In this document: positions 1-9,328 of the stretch, in pieces
Numbering within the stretch: the stretch's first letter is position 1
Layout of the letters: each line of letters opens with the position of its first letter
DNA from: an uncultured Clostridia bacterium
Lineage (GTDB): Bacteria > Bacillota > Clostridia > Christensenellales > UBA1242
Direction of reading: 5' to 3'
NCBI GenBank assembly: GCA_934746645.1
Contig: CAKVFE010000003.1
Coordinates: 62,001-126,000, forward strand
Length of the DNA: 64,000 nucleotides
Notes under the pieces: model-generated
What the model was told of the DNA's origin: nothing
The model's input: the letters and a program-made list of their open reading frames with translations, nothing else
The model's database searches: none
Program-made: the position numbers and the translations under genes

Positions 1-2
1 AG

Positions 3-2174
3 ACTAAAAAACCATTGGTTTTGGACGACTTAGTAAGCTTTGAAGATGAAAAATACAATACATTGCTTGATATGGGTGAAAGAGGTTTCTACGACCCACG
101 AGAAATAGATTCTCGAAGCCCAGTATTTGAAGAAAGATTGCGTGCACTTAACTTACTTAACAACCAAAACAAAGTTATTATGAACTTCTACTATATTGTA
201 GTATATGATACTGATAGAGAAACATTGGAAAGTACTATCAATGGTATGGTATCTAGTATGTTGAGTTCACAAACCCCAATTTATACTGATATTTTAACTG
301 GTGACGAACTTTTGGTATTCCTAAAGAGTACATTTACTGATGATTTTAATGAGCGTGAACTTGCAGTATTGAATACCGAAGATAAAGTAAGATGGGCTTG
401 TCCAGACAATATTAAATTTAAAATCAATAACACAATTATTGATGGAAAAACATATCGTACATTCTCAATTACTGACTATCCACTAGAAGTTGCCAATGCT
501 TGGTTGTATCCTATATTCCAATTGGATAACTGCCGTGTAACAGTTAATATTGCACCAGTAGATAGATATAAAGCTGAAAAAATGCTAGATAAATCTCTTA
601 TGGAAATGGAAGTAAGAGCAGCAAAAGCATTTAGAGCCAGTGAACAAATTGAAAACCAAACACATATTGAATCTTTAAGAGAATTGTTGACATCACTTAA
701 AAATAGTGGTGAAAATATTTATGATACTACAATTCATATTACTGCTGAAGAAGGTATGAAAAAAGAAGTTAGAGCAGTATTAAAACAATATGGATTTAAG
801 TATGCTGAAAACTTTGGCCGTCAAATCAACGCATTTGTTAGTGCCAATGTATCAAGATTGGACAGCTTATCCGAATACAAGCGTGGTATACACACAACCA
901 GTTTGTGTGCGATGTTCCCATTCATTTCTAACGAACTTAGAGATAAAAACGGATTCTATTTGGGTTATAACCAATATCCAGTATTTATCAACTTCTTCGT
1001 CCGTAACAATGAGCGTGTTAACTCTAACATGGTTATTATAGGTAAATCTGGTGGTGGTAAATCATTCGCTACAAAAACACTACTTACCAACTTTGCAGCT
1101 GATAATATCCGTGTATTCATACTAGACCCGGAAAACGAATACGAAATACTATGTCGTAACTTGGGTGGTAAAATGATTGACGTTGCGTCAAGTCAAAGTG
1201 GTATATTTAATCCGTTCCATATTTATCCATCTTTGGAAGCAGAAGAAGGTGGCGTAGACGATAGCTTTAATGCACACTTGCAGTTCCTAGAAAACTTCTT
1301 TAAAGTTATTTTGGTTGGTATTAATACCGATGCATTTGAAGCACTAAACTCTATGATTGTTGACTTGTATGATAGTAAGGGTATAGGACCTCATACATCT
1401 ATTGCTAGCTTAAACCCAGAGGATTTTCCAATATTTGATGACCTTATTGGTATGGTTAATGATAGACTTTCTAGAGAAACCGAACCTTTCGTTGTTCGTA
1501 ACTTACAAACAATTAAAACATATATTGAAAAATTCTCAACTGGTGGTCGTAACAGTAACTTGTGGAATGGTCCAACAAGTATTTCTACAAAAGAAAACTT
1601 TATCTGTTTTAACTTCCGTACTTTGATATCCAACAACAACGATGTCATTGCTAACGCACAAATGTTATTGGTATTTAAATATCTTAACAACGAAATTATT
1701 AAAAATCGTGACTTCAACTTGAAGTATTTCAATGATCCTACATTAAAAGAAGAAGAGCATAGAAGAGTTATTGTATGCGTCGACGAAGCGCACGTATTCA
1801 TTAATAAAAAATATCCTATAGCACTAGACTTCATGGTACAGATGGCAAAGCGTATTCGTAAATATTATGGTATGCAAATAATCATTACACAAAATATTAA
1901 AGACTTCGTTGGTACTCCAGAAATTGCACAACAATCTACAGCGATTATCAATGCGAGCCAATACTCATTAATATTTGCATTGTCACCTAATGATATGACC
2001 GACCTTATCGAATTGTATCGTAACGCAGGTGGTATCAACGATGAAGAAAAAGACCGTATAGTTACAGCTGGTCGTGGTAACGCATTTATAATCACAAGTG
2101 CTATGAGAAGAACCAGTGTTCAGATAGAAGCATTACCAGTTGTTAAACAATTGTTTGAACAAAGACTTGTATAA
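3..2174 (+). CDS. VirB4/TraE-like conjugation-type ATPase, 5' truncated
   Basis: A VirB4/TraC/TraE-family ATPase, the energising subunit of type IV secretion and conjugation machines at the cytoplasmic membrane. The reading frame is open to the left edge, so the N-terminus lies outside; a TTG at 15 is only an internal codon. Counting from 15, Walker A is GKSGGGKS at residues 343-350. Walker B is VCVDEAH with D590 and E591, followed by the family's TQN segment (IIITQNIKDF). The C-terminus is complete and a strong terminator follows. No VirB/Tra partner is visible on the right, so the role (mobile element or resident secretion system) must be read from the left neighbours. The family call is firm; substrate and system are unknown. 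Confidence 0.85.
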   Translation, partial: TKKPLVLDDLVSFEDEKYNTLLDMGERGFYDPREIDSRSPVFEERLRALNLLNNQNKVIMNFYYIVVYDTDRETLESTINGMVSSMLSSQTPIYTDILTGDELLVFLKSTFTDDFNERELAVLNTEDKVRWACPDNIKFKINNTIIDGKTYRTFSITDYPLEVANAWLYPIFQLDNCRVTVNIAPVDRYKAEKMLDKSLMEMEVRAAKAFRASEQIENQTHIESLRELLTSLKNSGENIYDTTIHITAEEGMKKEVRAVLKQYGFKYAENFGRQINAFVSANVSRLDSLSEYKRGIHTTSLCAMFPFISNELRDKNGFYLGYNQYPVFINFFVRNNERVNSNMVIIGKSGGGKSFATKTLLTNFAADNIRVFILDPENEYEILCRNLGGKMIDVASSQSGIFNPFHIYPSLEAEEGGVDDSFNAHLQFLENFFKVILVGINTDAFEALNSMIVDLYDSKGIGPHTSIASLNPEDFPIFDDLIGMVNDRLSRETEPFVVRNLQTIKTYIEKFSTGGRNSNLWNGPTSISTKENFICFNFRTLISNNNDVIANAQMLLVFKYLNNEIIKNRDFNLKYFNDPTLKEEEHRRVIVCVDEAHVFINKKYPIALDFMVQMAKRIRKYYGMQIIITQNIKDFVGTPEIAQQSTAIINASQYSLIFALSPNDMTDLIELYRNAGGINDEEKDRIVTAGRGNAFIITSAMRRTSVQIEALPVVKQLFEQRLV

Positions 2175-2310
2175 TAATTGTTTAAAAGTTTTAACTTACA
2201 ATTTTTAAAATGAAAAAAATATAAAAAATAAATTTTCTTAATGAAAATAAAAATTAATATAAACACTAAATTAAAAATTGTTATTTAAATTAGTTGATAT
2301 ATAAAAACAT

Positions 2311-2348
2311 AAGAGATAATCAAAATTTTGATTATCTCTTTTTTTTTG
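2311..2348 (+). terminator. Rho-independent terminator after VirB4-like gene
   Basis: A perfect 30-nt palindrome (arms start AAGAGATAATC) is followed by a T run. It closes the VirB4-like transcript. Confidence 0.9.
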
Positions 2349-2408
2349 ACGAATTATTATATGTACATTTAAACATATGTGGTTATTTTGACATCAAAAT
2401 GGTGTTTT

Positions 2409-2437
2409 TTGACAAAAAGTAAGATAAAGACTAAAAT
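2409..2437 (+). promoter_or_regulatory. Sigma-A-type promoter, orphan
   Basis: TTGACA (2409-2414), 17-bp spacer, TAAAAT (2432-2437). No ORF starts just downstream. A hairpin plus T run at 2489-2514 would end a roughly 70-nt transcript. In the remaining 2175-2656 spacer I see only AT-rich sequence and the 2657 gene's own promoter. Confidence 0.5.
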
Positions 2438-2488
2438 TTTTAGATATTTTAATAATGCAAAATAATTAACAATTTTTAATGATTTTTG

Positions 2489-2514
2489 ATCGATTGTTAT
2501 AAAATCGATTTTTT
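2489..2514 (+). terminator. Possible terminator of a short transcript
   Basis: Seven-bp stem ATCGATT/AATCGAT with a 7-nt loop and five T. The stem is weak; it gains meaning only from the orphan promoter 50 nt upstream. Confidence 0.4.
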
Positions 2515-2596
2515 CAATGTTAAAATTTTGATTTTTACATAGAAAAATAAGCATATATTAATAATAAATATATAATTATTTTTTTTAAGTTTTATA

Positions 2597-2625
2597 TTGA
2601 AATATCCCTACATTTGTGGTAAAAT
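2597..2625 (+). promoter_or_regulatory. Promoter of the 1410-residue protein gene
   Basis: TTGAAA (2597-2602), 17-bp spacer, TAAAAT (2620-2625) preceded by a TGTGG segment. It lies about 30 nt upstream of the start codon at 2657. Confidence 0.75.
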
Positions 2626-2656
2626 AAAGTAACTTTTAAAAAGGTGGAATTTTATA

Positions 2657-5600
2657 ATGGCAAGTATATTATCTAGGATTTCAGAATTTTTTAATAATAG
2701 AAAGATATTAAAGGAAAGCAAGAAGTACAATATTCCTGCTGTCATTTATGACGCAACAAAGAAAGCAGAATATGAAGCTCAAGTTGAAGCTATGAAAGAA
2801 GACAATCCAATAACACTAGATACAGTTAGAAGATTGACTACTGCTATACGAGAGAAAAATATTCAAGCAAATTTGGATGCTGTTTCTCCAATAGAAGCTA
2901 CTGCTAGTATGAGAGAGGCTGTTAAGAGTCTTGCAGTAGAAAAGGCAAGATCCGAGTATGCTTATGCTCCAACTTCTGTTACTGATCCTATGTATGAGAG
3001 ATACAAAGAAGACCCAGTAATTGTTAGACTATTTGAAGATGTTGTTGTTAATGGTCAAGTTGCTCATAGATTAAGAGTAAAAGATTTTGAAGAGTTGTCT
3101 ATTGAAGAAGCTGTTCAAGTTTCTCGTAACACAAAAAGCAATATTAGAAATTTCTTTAATGAAATGAAGGAATTTGCTGACAATCAAAAACTTGACCCAA
3201 CAAAAGAAAATAATGCTTGGGTATTTAGTGAATTTATTTCTGATTACACAGATGATTATCAAATTGCAGAAAATTTTGCTGAAAAAGGATCTGAGCTTGA
3301 AAGATATTCTAGATATGCAGATGTTCCGGTTCCTGTAATTGCATTACATTCAATATTGTCAAATGGTTCTATTAAACTAAATAAAGATGGTACAGTAAAC
3401 AAAGTATCATTCAAAAATTTGGTTAACAATCTTGGTAATGACAAGATGGTTGAATTTGCATCAGAACTATGTGGTTTGCAAATAGATGAAAATGGTAAAG
3501 TTGTAGAACGCACTCCTGATCAATACGAATTTCCTGAGCGTGCCGATTTCTTTAAATCATTGTTGCCAGTTGCTTCAGAATTCTTTGATGAATATTCTGA
3601 AAATTACAAATTGTTTGCAATGATGACTAAAGAAGAACTTAAAGCAAAAATGGACGAGATACACCAAACTTGCGCTGGTTATACTAATCAAGCACTTGAA
3701 AATGATGATATATCCGAACAAGTATATGTAGATGCTGAGCGTGCTTCTCAATATGTTTCAGATGATACTATAAGTGTTGTTGAAGCAAAGCGTATTGCCT
3801 TAGCTGTTAACGAAATTGGTAATGATTTAAATAGTGGTATTGTTGCAGATGTTGCTCGTCAAGATAGAGTTGATTATCAATTATTGCACAAACAATTGGA
3901 AGAAACATTTAAAGGTAGTGCATTATTATCTGATGATGTGTATAAAAAGATTATTGACAATTCAATGCCTAAGTTTAGAGATCTTAAACCAGTAGATGTC
4001 AATACCGAATATGCTGATTTATTGGCTATGATTGTTGATAACAATATGACTATATCTGCTATTCAACAAGTTATTGCTGATCAAAACAATGGTGTTATGC
4101 CAGAACTTACTTCCGAACAATTAGAAACTACAGGACTTAAAGGTTTGGTAGACTTCTCTCAAAACATTATTGAGTTAATTAAAATGAAAGAGCGTGCTAG
4201 AGGATTGGCACACACTGTTGGTCAAATCAAATATGAAGGTCTAGTTGTTTCTGATGCGATAGTTAGACAACAAAAGAAAGAAATTGTTGCAAAGCGTGAA
4301 GCTGAATTAAAAGTTTTAAGAAAAGAATTATCTGCTATTAACAGAACAATTAACACTGAAAAGTTAGAGACAGAAAGAACTACAAATACTAAGTCCATTG
4401 AAGTTAATGAATATTATGGTCTAAGATTTGAAGAATCAATTAGATATTATATTGATGTACAATTTGGTAATAGAGCACAAGAAAATGAAAAATTCTATGC
4501 AACTTTACAAAAACAAATTAAATTAGCAAGACAAAAAATTGATAGAACTAATGGTGAAGCTGCAGAAGCTCAAGAAGAATTCCAAAGACAATTTGTTATG
4601 ATTGCCAAAGGCATTGGTAGATTTAAATACAATGATATGGCTAAGAAAGGCAGAATTGTTATGGATGATGCCTTGAAGATCATTGAAGACTCTCTAATAA
4701 AAGAAGATCGTGGTGCTTCTATGGGATTGGTTCTAACCACTCTAGATACTATCAATGGTGAACTTAATGGCGAAATAGAGCCAACCACAAAAGCAGCAAA
4801 AGACAAGTTACAAAGTATTAATACATTAGGCGAGAAATCAAATACTGCTTCAACTAATTTAACAGAAGCCGAACAAAGAAAGAAAGAACTTGATGGTGCT
4901 ATTGATAGTTTTGATGATGAAACACAAAAGATTATTGATGCAAGAGTGGAAGAAATTAATGAACTTAATGGTAGAGCAGTTCAAGGTGCTATATCATTAG
5001 AATATCAACAAACACAAAGTAGAATTGAAGAAGCTGAAAAGGCTTTGAGTGAGTTAGAAAAATTACAAGTAGTTCCTCCACAAGCAGGTGAAAAACGCGC
5101 AAAAGCTTATAGTGAAACTTATGAAGATACTAAAGCAACTTATAAGTCAATTATTGAAGAAAGCAATAAAAAATTGGATAGCATTAAAGCACAAGCTACT
5201 AAATTGGGATTGGTACAATCAGTTGATCAAGAAAATGGCAATGTAATGTTTGTTCCTAAGACTCCTGAAAATGAAGCTGTAGAAGAAACAAAAGAAACAG
5301 AAGCTCAAACATCACAAGAGGAAGAAACACAAGCAGAACAAACAAATGGACAAACTCAAGTAATTTCTAAAGAATTGCAAGATGAGGCAGAAAGATTTGT
5401 AACAGCTTATGTTACTGCTTCAACACTTAATGCTGTATACAATGATCCTAGAAGTGAAGAAGCTCAAAAAGTAATGTCTAAGATCGATTATGCTAAACTA
5501 TATCCTAATAGGGAAAATGGTTATGAAGCTGGTAGAGAAAGTGCAACAAAGGTTATAGAAGATTGCAATGACATTATGGAAAATATTGCAAGAAAGAAAC

Positions 5601-6889
5601 AACCTGTAGGACCAGAAGACGATAAAGCATTTATTGATGCTGTAGCTACCGAATATGTAGAACAACAAAAACAAGGCTTCAAACAAAATGAAAATGCAGA
5701 TTCAAGTAATATGTTAACTTTTGAAGAAGCAAAGAAACAATTTGGCGCAGAACTTGCAAGATTGCAAGGAAGAAAAGTTGAAGCAACAGATACTCAAAAC
5801 TTAGATGCTAATACCAATAATGTTGCTACTGAAAATCCAGATGCACAAGCAACTGAAACTAAAGATGGAGCAACAAAAGCACCAAAGAGTAAAAAACCAG
5901 TTAAGATAGAATATACTGTTAAGGGTTGTGAATTAGCATTGAAGTCTATCAATAAGATGTTGGCTAAGTTGGAAGAACAAATTAAGAAAGATAAAGCACT
6001 TGCTGCAGAAGCAAAAGCAAGAGCAGCTGCTTTAGAAAAACAAGCTTCTCAATCACAAGCTACACAAACTCAACAAACAGATGCTACTTTAGATGCTAAA
6101 TCAAGACCTGTAGATAAAGAACAAACAGAAACAGCTGCAGATTTAGGTGATAGTAGTTTAGAAGCTGGAGATGATATTTCTGACTTGTTTAATAAAGAAA
6201 CTCCAGAAGACAATCAAACTAAAAATAATGCAACTGAAGTTGAAGTAACTCCAAATACACCTGCAAAAGCTGCTGCTAAACAAGTGTACTTGACAATGGT
6301 TTATGAAGAAATGACAAAGACATTAAAAGGTATGGACAATATTAGTGCGGCCGAATTAATGAAATCACTTGATATAAGCATTGATGGTATGGATTTTGCT
6401 AACTCTACTCCAGAACAAATTGTTGAAGCATTGGAACAAAGAGGTATTTCATTAGATACTCAAAATAGAGCATTCTCATTGCAATTAAGCACAATTAAAA
6501 ACGCACAAGTTAAAGAAGGACATTTGGTTAATGCTAAAGGTCAAGATGTTGAAACTAAATTGTATGAGCGTTTTGATGATGCTGAAGAAGCAATATCTAC
6601 TGGTATTAGTAGTGGTAAAAAAGGACAAACAACTGTTAGAAATTTAATTCTATACGCTATTGGTAAAGATTTGATAGATAGACAAAAAGTTGAAGAAGAA
6701 TCCAACGAAATAGTTAAAGAATTAGAAGAAAAAGGTATTGAAGCTACTCCAGAACAAATTAGAAAAGTTTTAAGTGGAGAACTAAAATTGGCTGATGGTA
6801 CTCCAGTAGTAGATGTTGATAAAGTAAGAGCTAAAATAAATAAAAAATTAGAAAGCAAAGTGCCAAGAAAAGACATGGGTACTAAATAA
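2657..6889 (+). CDS. Giant coiled-coil protein of unknown function (1410 aa)
   Basis: I do not recognise this protein. It has no signal peptide, membrane segment or nucleotide-binding motif that I can see. The first ~670 residues look globular and helical. Next come charged heptad-like stretches (roughly 690-860), a Glu/Thr/Gln-rich linker (~870-905), a second Asn/Thr/Ala linker (~1040-1080), a Lys/Glu/Ala helix (~1090-1140), another Gln/Thr/Asp-rich linker, and a helical C-terminus. The start is supported by AAGGTGG 10 nt upstream and a good promoter. It probably forms one transcript with the 78-residue gene downstream. The architecture suggests a cytoplasmic scaffold or filament-like protein, but that is inference only. 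The same AAGGTGG-type RBS precedes the unrelated large gene at 20224. Confidence 0.8.
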   Translation: MASILSRISEFFNNRKILKESKKYNIPAVIYDATKKAEYEAQVEAMKEDNPITLDTVRRLTTAIREKNIQANLDAVSPIEATASMREAVKSLAVEKARSEYAYAPTSVTDPMYERYKEDPVIVRLFEDVVVNGQVAHRLRVKDFEELSIEEAVQVSRNTKSNIRNFFNEMKEFADNQKLDPTKENNAWVFSEFISDYTDDYQIAENFAEKGSELERYSRYADVPVPVIALHSILSNGSIKLNKDGTVNKVSFKNLVNNLGNDKMVEFASELCGLQIDENGKVVERTPDQYEFPERADFFKSLLPVASEFFDEYSENYKLFAMMTKEELKAKMDEIHQTCAGYTNQALENDDISEQVYVDAERASQYVSDDTISVVEAKRIALAVNEIGNDLNSGIVADVARQDRVDYQLLHKQLEETFKGSALLSDDVYKKIIDNSMPKFRDLKPVDVNTEYADLLAMIVDNNMTISAIQQVIADQNNGVMPELTSEQLETTGLKGLVDFSQNIIELIKMKERARGLAHTVGQIKYEGLVVSDAIVRQQKKEIVAKREAELKVLRKELSAINRTINTEKLETERTTNTKSIEVNEYYGLRFEESIRYYIDVQFGNRAQENEKFYATLQKQIKLARQKIDRTNGEAAEAQEEFQRQFVMIAKGIGRFKYNDMAKKGRIVMDDALKIIEDSLIKEDRGASMGLVLTTLDTINGELNGEIEPTTKAAKDKLQSINTLGEKSNTASTNLTEAEQRKKELDGAIDSFDDETQKIIDARVEEINELNGRAVQGAISLEYQQTQSRIEEAEKALSELEKLQVVPPQAGEKRAKAYSETYEDTKATYKSIIEESNKKLDSIKAQATKLGLVQSVDQENGNVMFVPKTPENEAVEETKETEAQTSQEEETQAEQTNGQTQVISKELQDEAERFVTAYVTASTLNAVYNDPRSEEAQKVMSKIDYAKLYPNRENGYEAGRESATKVIEDCNDIMENIARKKQPVGPEDDKAFIDAVATEYVEQQKQGFKQNENADSSNMLTFEEAKKQFGAELARLQGRKVEATDTQNLDANTNNVATENPDAQATETKDGATKAPKSKKPVKIEYTVKGCELALKSINKMLAKLEEQIKKDKALAAEAKARAAALEKQASQSQATQTQQTDATLDAKSRPVDKEQTETAADLGDSSLEAGDDISDLFNKETPEDNQTKNNATEVEVTPNTPAKAAAKQVYLTMVYEEMTKTLKGMDNISAAELMKSLDISIDGMDFANSTPEQIVEALEQRGISLDTQNRAFSLQLSTIKNAQVKEGHLVNAKGQDVETKLYERFDDAEEAISTGISSGKKGQTTVRNLILYAIGKDLIDRQKVEEESNEIVKELEEKGIEATPEQIRKVLSGELKLADGTPVVDVDKVRAKINKKLESKVPRKDMGTK

Positions 6890-6921
6890 CGGTATTTAGA
6901 AATTAAAGGAGAATAATATAT

Positions 6922-7158
6922 ATGGCAAATAATGTTAATATGTATAAATTTGAAGTAATCGAAGGAATTATTAAAGCTATAGACTTCAAAACAAAAGAAG
7001 AAGTTGTTAATTTGGCTAAAAAGATGATGGATGCTGCACAAGTTAATCCTAAATATTCTGATGCCGTTAAAAAAGCTTTTGTTGAAGCATACGAAGAATT
7101 GAGTGCTGAAGATTTAACTTTAGAAAATCTTAACGAAATTAAAAATATGCTAGACTAA
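6922..7158 (+). CDS. Small helical protein (78 aa), unknown
   Basis: Unrecognised. It is predicted to be almost entirely alpha-helical and acidic, with no Cys and no membrane segment. AAAGGAGA sits 8-10 nt before the ATG, and the gene lies 32 nt after the giant coiled-coil gene with a shared terminator, so the two are probably co-transcribed and may act together. A DNA-binding or partner role cannot be inferred from sequence. Confidence 0.7.
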   Translation: MANNVNMYKFEVIEGIIKAIDFKTKEEVVNLAKKMMDAAQVNPKYSDAVKKAFVEAYEELSAEDLTLENLNEIKNMLD

Positions 7159-7204
7159 TATTTGGTAAAAGAGATTTACTAGATGTAAGGGTATAATATA
7201 AAAT

Positions 7205-7240
7205 AAAAAAGTGTCTATATTTAGGCACTTTTTTATTTTT
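7205..7240. terminator. Bidirectional terminator between convergent genes
   Basis: Stem AAAAAGTGTC/GGCACTTTTT with T runs on both strands. It serves the 78-residue gene on plus and fba on minus. Confidence 0.85.
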
Positions 7241-7277
7241 TTTTGTTATATTAAAATTTTTATCAGTTTTACTATAA

Positions 7278-8207
7278 TTATTCTGCTTTATTGGCACTAT
7301 TAAATACATTGGTCATCTTAAACTCAACAACTTGAGTAACATATTTTTTGCCTTGTTTTAAGTAATCTCTTAAATCTACGGTTTCTGGTTTTGTAGTTAA
7401 TATTTCTCTTACACCTGCAGTAAATGCAATTCTTAAATCGCTATCAACATTAACTTTTACAACATTGTGTTCGGTTGTTGCTTTATACAACATATCTTCA
7501 GGTATACCATTAGCACCTTTAAGTACAGCACCATATTGTTCTGCCAATTTAACCATATCTTGTGGTATAGAACTTGCACCGTGTAATACAAGTGGGAAGT
7601 CTGGCAACAACTCTTCAATCTTTGACAAAATATCAAATCTAAGCATTGCTTTACCACTAAATTTGTGAGTACCATGACTTGTACCTATAGCTACAGCTAG
7701 ACTATCTATGCCTGTGCGTTCTACAAATTCTTTAGCTTGTTCTGGGTTGGTGTATCTTGCATCATCAGAAGATGCACTTATTTCATCTTCAACTCCTGCC
7801 AATACTCCAAGTTCTGCTTCAACTGTTACATTGTGTGCGTGAGCATATTCAACAACTTGACGGGTTAGTGCAATATTCTCTTCAAAAGGTAGAGAACTTG
7901 CGTCTATCATAACATTGGTAAATCCAGCGTCAACTGCATTTTTGCAATCTTCAAATGTTTTACCGTGGTCTAAGTTAAGTACTACTGGTAAGTCACCAAC
8001 TCTTGATTTTACCATAGCAACTACTGATTTTAATCCAGCATATTTAATTGCTCCAGTACTGCATTGTACAACTACTGGACTTTTTAATTCGTTGGCAGCA
8101 TCTAGTATTGCAGAAAGTGTTTCTAAATTAACAAAGTTAAATGCTCCCAAAGCGTAATGATTTTTTATTGCATCTAAAAAGATTTCTTTTGAATTTTGTA
8201 ATCCCAT
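7278..8207 (-). CDS. fba: Fructose-bisphosphate aldolase, class II
   Basis: Zinc-dependent class II aldolase that splits fructose 1,6-bisphosphate into dihydroxyacetone phosphate and glyceraldehyde 3-phosphate in glycolysis (cytosol). It has 309 residues, usual for the family. Visible motifs are NLDHGKTFE with the catalytic Asp80 and metal-ligand His81, the AELG segment near residue 131, GTSHGTHKF with ligand His178, and LHGASS with His209. The start at 8207 is chosen because GGAG lies just upstream; the frame extends 15 codons further without an RBS. It is monocistronic and opposite to its neighbours. Tagatose-bisphosphate aldolase (GatY/KbaY) is a close relative, but no sugar-alcohol pathway genes are present. 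A pair of ATTGGCAAA repeats lies upstream. Confidence 0.92.
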   Translation of the reverse strand: MGLQNSKEIFLDAIKNHYALGAFNFVNLETLSAILDAANELKSPVVVQCSTGAIKYAGLKSVVAMVKSRVGDLPVVLNLDHGKTFEDCKNAVDAGFTNVMIDASSLPFEENIALTRQVVEYAHAHNVTVEAELGVLAGVEDEISASSDDARYTNPEQAKEFVERTGIDSLAVAIGTSHGTHKFSGKAMLRFDILSKIEELLPDFPLVLHGASSIPQDMVKLAEQYGAVLKGANGIPEDMLYKATTEHNVVKVNVDSDLRIAFTAGVREILTTKPETVDLRDYLKQGKKYVTQVVEFKMTNVFNSANKAE

Positions 8208-8255
8208 AATGACTCCTTTTATTTCTCTAAAATTATTGTAGAATATAACCATTTT

Positions 8256-8285
8256 ATTGGCAAATATTTTTAATAAATTGGCAAA
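8256..8285. repeat. Direct repeat ATTGGCAAA x2, 21 bp apart
   Basis: ATTGGCAAA at 8256-8264 and 8277-8285, exactly two helical turns apart. It lies between the divergent fba and glycosyltransferase-like genes. It could be an operator; no regulator is identified. Confidence 0.5.
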
Positions 8286-8306
8286 ATTTTATTGAAAAAA
8301 CACTTA

Positions 8307-8335
8307 TTGTTTGCTAAAAGCAAAAAAATTATATA
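8307..8335 (+). promoter_or_regulatory. Promoter of the glycosyltransferase-like gene
   Basis: TTGTTT (8307-8312), 17-bp spacer, TATATA (8330-8335), 42 nt before the ATG at 8378. Confidence 0.55.
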
Positions 8336-8377
8336 TACTATATGTAATAATGAATACTTTATATAGGAAGGTATGTT

Positions 8378-9268
8378 ATGAAAATAGGTTTTATTATACC
8401 ACTATTGGACGAATATGATTTAGAAAAAAATGTTACTACAATTACAAAATCTTGTAATGAAAGTAATGTTGATTTTGATATTATTTTTGCACTTAATTCA
8501 AAACTTAGTGCTACATTTACTAAAATTAGAAATTTGTATGTAGAAAATACTGCAATAAAAGCATTTATGGTAGACCGTCCTGTTGATGAACATAAACTTA
8601 TCACATTGGCTATGGAAAAGTGTGAAGATTATGATGCTACTATTATTTATTCTGGTAAAGAAGAAGTTAATGCTGATGTAATAAAAGCATTTATAACTTC
8701 ATATTCTGCTGGCAATAAAATTGTGTATTTGAAAAAAGTATATAGAGGATTTAAGAAAGTTTGGGCTGGAATAAAAGCTATGTTCTATGCTTTAGGTACA
8801 AAACTTTTGGGTGTATTTAAAGACATTAACGCTGAAACTGATATTCAATTATTGGACAATGATGTTGTAAAAACAATCAATCAGTTACCTGGTAAAAATC
8901 GTCAACTTCGTACTCTAGATGCATTGTTGTATTACACAACAGATATTATTCATCTAGAAGTTGATTCTAAAGAAGTCATCAATCCTAACTATGCACAAAA
9001 AGATAAATCTTATGTTAAAAATGCTACAGTTGCATATACTAGTCTTGGTGTAGGTTTTGTTAGTGTATTATTAAGTATTATTTCTTTATCTGTTGGTTGG
9101 AAATGGTTCTATTTAATACACATTGCACTATGGGTATTATTCTTAGTAGGATTGTCATTATTCGTAGTCTTCAATACTCGTAAGACATTGACATATAGAG
9201 CAGGTGGATATATCGAACCTAGCGAATTTGTTGCATTGAAAGACAAAATTGAATATTACAATATGTAA
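8378..9268 (+). CDS. Degenerate GT2-like glycosyltransferase with two C-terminal TM helices
   Basis: 296 residues. The N-terminal ~160 residues follow the GT-A pattern of DPM1/GtrB-type family 2 glycosyltransferases (opening IGFIIPLLDEYD, a VDRPVDE segment, alternating strands and helices). Two hydrophobic helices at about residues 218-240 and 245-266 match the membrane anchor of the same proteins. A clear DxD metal-binding motif is missing, so it may bind but not transfer a sugar phosphate. AGGAAGG precedes the ATG, and the gene is followed by its own terminator. The fold assignment is inferential; activity is doubtful. Confidence 0.6.
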   Translation: MKIGFIIPLLDEYDLEKNVTTITKSCNESNVDFDIIFALNSKLSATFTKIRNLYVENTAIKAFMVDRPVDEHKLITLAMEKCEDYDATIIYSGKEEVNADVIKAFITSYSAGNKIVYLKKVYRGFKKVWAGIKAMFYALGTKLLGVFKDINAETDIQLLDNDVVKTINQLPGKNRQLRTLDALLYYTTDIIHLEVDSKEVINPNYAQKDKSYVKNATVAYTSLGVGFVSVLLSIISLSVGWKWFYLIHIALWVLFLVGLSLFVVFNTRKTLTYRAGGYIEPSEFVALKDKIEYYNM

Positions 9269-9274
9269 AAATAA

Positions 9275-9315
9275 AATGCATCACTTTATTCAATTTAAGT
9301 GGTGCATTATTGTTT
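9275..9315 (+). terminator. Terminator after GT2-like gene
   Basis: Stem TGCATCACTT/AAGTGGTGCA, then a short T-rich tail interrupted by ATTG. The next gene starts 14 nt later, so some read-through is likely. Confidence 0.65.
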
Positions 9316-9328
9316 AAAAGGATAATCA

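Noticed and set aside
6541..7041. 166-codon minus-strand frame
   Set aside because: It is antisense to the end of the giant gene and the start of the 78-residue gene, with no RBS and non-protein-like composition; a shadow frame.
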